Source: Pantoea rodasii
Lineage (GTDB): Bacteria > Pseudomonadota > Gammaproteobacteria > Enterobacterales > Enterobacteriaceae
Assembly: GCF_002095465.1 (NCBI RefSeq)
Contig: NZ_MLFP01000020.1
Coordinates: 23,949-87,948 of the forward strand
DNA: 64,000 bases
Direction of reading: 5' to 3'
Part shown: positions 60,040 to 64,000 of the stretch, one piece after another
Position numbering within the stretch: the stretch's first letter is position 1
Layout: each line of letters opens with the position of its first letter
Notes under the pieces: generated by a model
What the model was told of the DNA's origin: nothing
Databases searched by the model: none
The model's input: only the letters and a program-made list of their open reading frames with translations
Translations under genes and position numbers: made by a program

Positions 60040-61341
60040 CTATGCCTCGCCCAGATAACGCCACGTCACGGGCTGCTCTTCTTCCGTTAGCCTGTCACGC
60101 AAGGGCCAGGGACGGGACTGAATGCGCGATACGCGGTCAGCCGGCATCGTATCCCCCTCCCTGAAGTAACAAACCTCTTCCGGGCCTGTTCCGCTGTCCG
60201 GTATCCAGGCCGTCTGCCAGTAACCGCTTCTCGGGCAGGGTTCTCCGCTGTGGCACAGCAGCAGCGACGTGCTCTGTTTATCAAAGTCCGGGGATTCAGG
60301 CAGCGGCCTGCCGGTCGCCGGGTTCAGGTGCTTCTTCTTCGCCAGCCGGGCAATCAGCGCCTCACCCGGTTTTTCCGGCGGGATGTTGGCTTCGCGGGCC
60401 TCCAGCCACTTCAGTTTGCCGTCCCATTCAGGCAAAGGCGCGGGCGGTAGCGGAACGATGTCGTTGATTTCGGGTACGGTGGGATGGGCGCAGGAGTAAT
60501 CCGCCAGTATATTCCAGATAGCCTCGTAACGCCGGGAACGCTCGGGATCTTTTTTTAAACCAAGATAGCTAATAGGGTCATCTGGTAAAGGTTCATTAAA
60601 TCCGTACCTCAAAAAACTTGCCGAAGTAGAGTTCCCCGCAGCGACCCCTAACTGATATACCCGCACCGCTTCCTGGTAATTTTTATCATTCTTGTAAATA
60701 ATACCCATTATCTTCGCGGCCTCCCCCTCTCCCTGCTCAGCAGCGCAGAGATACATCTGGCTGGCAACCTCCGGGGCGATATCAACCGGCTCAAGTTTTT
60801 TAGCCAGATACACCTGTGCCAGCGCACTCCCTTCATCAGCCGCTTTACGATAGTAACGCAGCGCCATGTCCTCATCCTGCTTCAGCCCCGCCGCCCCGTG
60901 CTGCAGATAGATGGCGATAAAGTAGTAGCCGCTGGCGACCCCTGCATCAATGAGCTGCTGGCTGAAGCGGCGTCTTTCAGAGGCTGTCAGCCCAAAATGC
61001 CCGCGCAGCGACCCGTTCTGCAGATTGATGGTGGCTTTGGCATGCCCGTTCTCCGCTGCAATCCGGTAGAGGCGCCCGACCTCCGTATCGACCTCTTTGT
61101 CCTGCTTCAGCTGGTTGTTCACCTGCAGCCAGCGGGCGTATCTGAACAGCACATCAGCCTCAGCCTCCGGCCCCGGAATAATCTCGTGTTTACAGGTGAA
61201 GGCCTGCCCGGTGCTGGCCCCGCCGGGCGACGGGAGGCCACGCATGTTTGTCTGAAACGGGGAAGCGCTGTTATCGCATCCTGCCAGCAGCAGGCAGAGC
61301 ATCCCGATAGCGGCGTGCCGCTGGCTATAGTTTTTTATCAT
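60040..61341 (-). CDS. Sel1-like lipoprotein, likely immunity protein, full-length copy 2
   Basis: Middle paralogue, 433 residues. Lipobox LLAGC, then the same repeats as the short copy (GRLYRIAAENGHAKATINLQ is identical), and a full C-terminal domain with SGYWQTAWIPDSGTGPEEVC, MPADRVSRI and EEEQPVTWRYLGEA. The C-terminal domain may be the effector-facing part, since the repeat region is common to all three. 37 bases separate each pair of copies and the spacers are alike, showing whole-unit duplication. Confidence 0.82.
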   Translation of the reverse strand: MIKNYSQRHAAIGMLCLLLAGCDNSASPFQTNMRGLPSPGGASTGQAFTCKHEIIPGPEAEADVLFRYARWLQVNNQLKQDKEVDTEVGRLYRIAAENGHAKATINLQNGSLRGHFGLTASERRRFSQQLIDAGVASGYYFIAIYLQHGAAGLKQDEDMALRYYRKAADEGSALAQVYLAKKLEPVDIAPEVASQMYLCAAEQGEGEAAKIMGIIYKNDKNYQEAVRVYQLGVAAGNSTSASFLRYGFNEPLPDDPISYLGLKKDPERSRRYEAIWNILADYSCAHPTVPEINDIVPLPPAPLPEWDGKLKWLEAREANIPPEKPGEALIARLAKKKHLNPATGRPLPESPDFDKQSTSLLLCHSGEPCPRSGYWQTAWIPDSGTGPEEVCYFREGDTMPADRVSRIQSRPWPLRDRLTEEEQPVTWRYLGEA

Positions 61342-61378
61342 GGGCTGCTCTTCCTTGTGTTTAACGGCTTATGCTGTC

Positions 61379-62662
61379 CTAAGCCTCTCCCAGATAACGC
61401 CACGTCACGGGCTGCTCTTCCTCCGTGTGCCTGTCACGTAAGGGCCAGGGGCGGGGCTGAACGCGCGTTATGCGGTCGGCCGGCATCGTATCCCCTTCCC
61501 TGAAGTAACGCACCTCTTCCGGGCCTGTTCCGCTGTCCGGTATCCAGGCCGTCTGCCAGTAGCCGCTTCTCGGGCAGGCTTCCCAACTGTTGCACAGCAG
61601 AAGCGACGTGCTCTGTTTATCGAAGTCCGGTGATGCCGGCAGCGGCCTGCCGGTCGCCGGGTTCAGGTGCTTCTTCTTCGCCAGCCGGGCAATCAGCGCC
61701 TCGTCCGGTTTTTCCGGCGGGATGTTGGCTTCGCGGGCCTCCACCCACTTCAGTTTGCCATCCCATTCCGGCAAAGGTGCGGGAGGTAACGGAACGATGT
61801 CGTTGATTTCGGGTACGGTGGGATGGGCGTAGGAGTAACCTGACAGTATCTTCCAGATAGCCTTATAGCGCCGTGCGCGTTCGGGGTCTTTTTGCTGGCC
61901 AAGATAATAGATACTGTCAGTAGGCTCGGGACCGTAAAATCCTTCTTCTAAAAAGCTTGCAGAATTTTCATTACCGGCAGCTACCCCCAACTGAAATGCT
62001 TCAGCTGCCTTTTCATAATTCTTTTTTTCCATCAGGTTAATTCCCAGCGATAGCGCGGCTTTCCCGTCCCCCTGTTCTGCTGCGCAACGCCTCATCAGGC
62101 GGACTATGTCCCCGGTATTCTCAAGCCAGGATAACTTTTCGCCCACATAAGCCTGCGCCTGGGCGCTCCCTTCATCAGCCGCCTTACGATAGTAACGCAA
62201 CGCCATGTCCTCATCCTGCTTCAGCCCTGCAGCACCGTGCTGCAGATAGAAGGCGATAAAGTAGTAGCCGCTGGCGACCCCGGCATCGATGAGTTGCTGG
62301 CTGAAGCGCTGCCGCTCAGTCGCCGTTAATCCGAACTGACCGCGCAGTGAACCGTTCTGCAGATTAATATTCGCCTTGGCATGCCCGTTTTCTGCCGCAA
62401 TCCGATAGAGACGCGCAACGTCCAAATCCACCGACTTGTTCCGCTTAAGGTCATTATTTTTCTGTAACCAGCGAGCATATTTAAACAAAATGTCCGCAGC
62501 AGCATCAGGATTGGGTAAAATTTCATGCTGGCAGGAAAATGCCAGGCGGGCATTGATGTAGCTGAGTGAGTCCATAGAATTACTCTTTTTTAAAACTAGC
62601 GGAGCATTGCCCCCATCACAGCCCACCAGGAGGAGGCTGCACCATATTAATAGTCTGCGCAT
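61379..62662 (-). CDS. Sel1-like lipoprotein, likely cognate Tle5 immunity protein, copy 1
   Basis: First copy, 427 residues, starting on the last base of the phospholipase gene (TAATG), the position expected for the cognate immunity protein. The signal has lipobox LLLVGC. Its N-terminal third (NAPLVLKKSNSMDSLSYINA, ARLAFSCQHEILPNPDAAAD) differs from copies 2 and 3, while the repeats and C-terminal domain are close to copy 2. A lipoprotein in the periplasm is where a periplasm-acting lipase would need to be blocked. Known T6SS phospholipase D immunity proteins act there. Confidence 0.83.
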   Translation of the reverse strand: MRRLLIWCSLLLVGCDGGNAPLVLKKSNSMDSLSYINARLAFSCQHEILPNPDAAADILFKYARWLQKNNDLKRNKSVDLDVARLYRIAAENGHAKANINLQNGSLRGQFGLTATERQRFSQQLIDAGVASGYYFIAFYLQHGAAGLKQDEDMALRYYRKAADEGSAQAQAYVGEKLSWLENTGDIVRLMRRCAAEQGDGKAALSLGINLMEKKNYEKAAEAFQLGVAAGNENSASFLEEGFYGPEPTDSIYYLGQQKDPERARRYKAIWKILSGYSYAHPTVPEINDIVPLPPAPLPEWDGKLKWVEAREANIPPEKPDEALIARLAKKKHLNPATGRPLPASPDFDKQSTSLLLCNSWEACPRSGYWQTAWIPDSGTGPEEVRYFREGDTMPADRITRVQPRPWPLRDRHTEEEQPVTWRYLGEA

Positions 62663-64000
62663 TAGTCCAGATCACTCCAGTTAGGTTTATCATAGTTAAA
62701 TTTAATTAATGAAACTTTTGGCGACTTTCTATTCTCTGGCTTCTGATTCTCAAGATTCTTCTCAAGAAGATTTCCCCAGATCTTAAATGCATCTTCAGGA
62801 TTATCCTGACCACCTTGCCCGTTAGTATGCAAATTCCATAATCTTCTTCTTAAATCCCGCGTCACACTCCCCCACTCATGAGCAATATTCATCTCACTGT
62901 CCACCTGCATACTGCGGGTGTTAATATTGGCAGAGCCATGTGTGGTGAACACGTCATTGATAATCATCAACTTGGAGTGAATATAAACAGGCATCCATTT
63001 ATCTGGCGGAGAATCCATTGCGACCAGCGAGCACACATGCACTTTTAGACCAGGTATATCCACAAGGGGAATGATGCTCTCATCTATTTCTTTCTCTTTG
63101 TCTTTTATTGCAGCATCCCGTTCATAAATGTATTTCAGCTTCTCTCCATAGGGAGCATTGATGGAGGGACCGCTGGGCAGGCTGTATCGAAATTCTTCTT
63201 TCAGTTTAAGCTTGGTGATACCCGGCATGGTATCGGCCCGTCCAAGTAAATCCAGCATGCGCTGGGTATTAACGGTACCCGAACCAATACCCTCATCTGT
63301 AGCATTGGTCACTACAAACAAATGCAGAACACCATCTTTTTTGGAGTCGCGACCATTTTTTATCTGTTTTGCTACAGTTTCAGTAATTAATTTGGCCATC
63401 GGCGGCCAGCGGAAATACTGATTCTCTATATAGATAAACTGAGTGGCATTGTTGACCGCCTGTAAATAAAGCGTCTCGATATCCCGTTTTTGTTCCTGTG
63501 CCTGAGTACGAAGCAGTTGAGCCATAACCGGCGTGCCGTATTCAGGGCGGGGCTTCAGTTCTTTCGCCACTTTCTTTGCATTACGCAAAGCCAGCAGATC
63601 CTGATGCGTTTCCTTACACCACGCCTTAGCAAAATTCTCATGCAGGTGTTCCAGTATCGGGCCCGTTACCTGACTTGAGATATCCTGACGCGGGAGAAAT
63701 CCGCTGGCTCCCATATTGGGTGCACAGGCATTCACGCTGCCTGCCCGCCCCCTGGATGAGTGCTCATCTGTATCCCAGTACTCATCGAGCATGTTGTGGC
63801 CCATCACAAAACCCACTGCATGCTCCGGTAATTCGTAATCCACCAGGACTGTTTTCTGGTGATTAGTGGCTGTCGCCGCCAGAAGTGCTACGGTCATTTT
63901 ACTGATGTCTTTATCAAGGGCATGCAGTGATGCCTGATATTGTATCTCCGCACGTTCATCAACATTGAAGCCCCTGCTTACAAACTGCGGGAATTGCTTT
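62662..64000 (-). CDS. Phospholipase D-type T6SS effector (Tle5-like), partial
   Basis: Antibacterial lipase; only the C-terminal 446 codons or so lie in the window and the frame is open at 64000, so the true start is beyond the edge. Both PLD HxK motifs are visible: ATNHQKTVLVDY (about 63843-63866) and YIHSKLMIINDVF with HGSANINTRSM just after. FIYIENQYFRWP lies between. It matches Tle5 effectors such as PldA/PldB, which cleave phosphatidylethanolamine in target cells. It overlaps the first immunity gene by one base. Confidence 0.9.
   Translation of the reverse strand, partial: KQFPQFVSRGFNVDERAEIQYQASLHALDKDISKMTVALLAATATNHQKTVLVDYELPEHAVGFVMGHNMLDEYWDTDEHSSRGRAGSVNACAPNMGASGFLPRQDISSQVTGPILEHLHENFAKAWCKETHQDLLALRNAKKVAKELKPRPEYGTPVMAQLLRTQAQEQKRDIETLYLQAVNNATQFIYIENQYFRWPPMAKLITETVAKQIKNGRDSKKDGVLHLFVVTNATDEGIGSGTVNTQRMLDLLGRADTMPGITKLKLKEEFRYSLPSGPSINAPYGEKLKYIYERDAAIKDKEKEIDESIIPLVDIPGLKVHVCSLVAMDSPPDKWMPVYIHSKLMIINDVFTTHGSANINTRSMQVDSEMNIAHEWGSVTRDLRRRLWNLHTNGQGGQDNPEDAFKIWGNLLEKNLENQKPENRKSPKVSLIKFNYDKPNWSDLD

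Noticed and set aside
1..64000. CRISPR arrays, tRNA or rRNA genes, insertion sequences, phage integrases
   Set aside because: No regularly spaced repeats, cloverleaf-like stretches or transposase/integrase motifs were found on reading both strands; a dedicated tRNA search was not possible.

Overview
The window looks like the chromosome of a plant-associated member of the Erwiniaceae, closest in style to Pantoea or Erwinia. The evidence is a complete carotenoid cluster crtE-X-Y-I-B with a convergent crtZ, a three-subunit membrane gluconate-type dehydrogenase (flavoprotein, tri-haem cytochrome c, Tat-exported small subunit), enterobacterial genes recognisable as bdcA/bdcR, proP, glsA and clcA, and part of a type VI secretion (T6SS) cluster. 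The genus call is inference. No rRNA, tRNA, CRISPR array or insertion sequence was recognised.

Layout. 1-2.2 kb: end of a sulfonate/nitrate-type ABC transporter (binding protein cut by the window edge and frameshifted, then the ATPase) divergent from a GntR/UTRA regulator. 2.4-7.1 kb: a thiol peroxidase, bdcR divergent from a broken bdcA, a LysR regulator divergent from an aldo/keto reductase, and a small DUF1330-like protein. 7.4-14.7 kb: proP (frameshifted), a LacI-type regulator and the dehydrogenase operon. 14.8-19.1 kb: a small unknown protein, an acetyltransferase and three unlinked oxidoreductases. 19.4-25.6 kb: zeaxanthin diglucoside pathway. 25.8-46.3 kb: ccdAB toxin-antitoxin pair, MFS exporter, dimethylsulfone monooxygenase, regulators, a galactarate/talarate dehydratase with its LacI-type regulator, clcA, a cupin, glutaminase, a hydroxyacid dehydrogenase, a Met/His-rich membrane pair probably linked to copper, two tandem alcohol dehydrogenases, a DsbA-like protein, a molybdate-type binding protein and permease, and a stand-alone receiver domain. 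46.4-64 kb: one minus-strand T6SS operon ending at a terminator near 46.44 kb, read from the right edge as a phospholipase D effector (cut by the edge), three paralogous lipoproteins (likely immunity proteins), PAAR, an unknown two-TM protein, tssM, tssA, an unknown lipoprotein, tssF, tssG, tssJ, tssE and a VasL-type gene. tssB, C, D, H, K, L and vgrG are not in the window and are expected beyond the right edge.

How the genes work together. The crt genes make geranylgeranyl diphosphate, phytoene, lycopene, beta-carotene, zeaxanthin and its glucosides. The dehydrogenase subunits form a periplasmic sugar-acid oxidase feeding electrons to quinone. The T6SS genes encode baseplate (TssA, E, F, G), membrane complex (TssJ, TssM), spike tip (PAAR) and a lipase effector with its immunity set.

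A cross-cutting observation: six genes (binding protein at the left edge, proP, crtE, tssF, tssM and the unknown T6SS gene) each carry a single missing base in or beside a homopolymer run, and each reads through to a normal family length when one base is restored. This looks more like a long-read consensus error than six real gene losses, although it cannot be settled from the sequence. The in-frame stop in bdcA is a substitution and more likely real.
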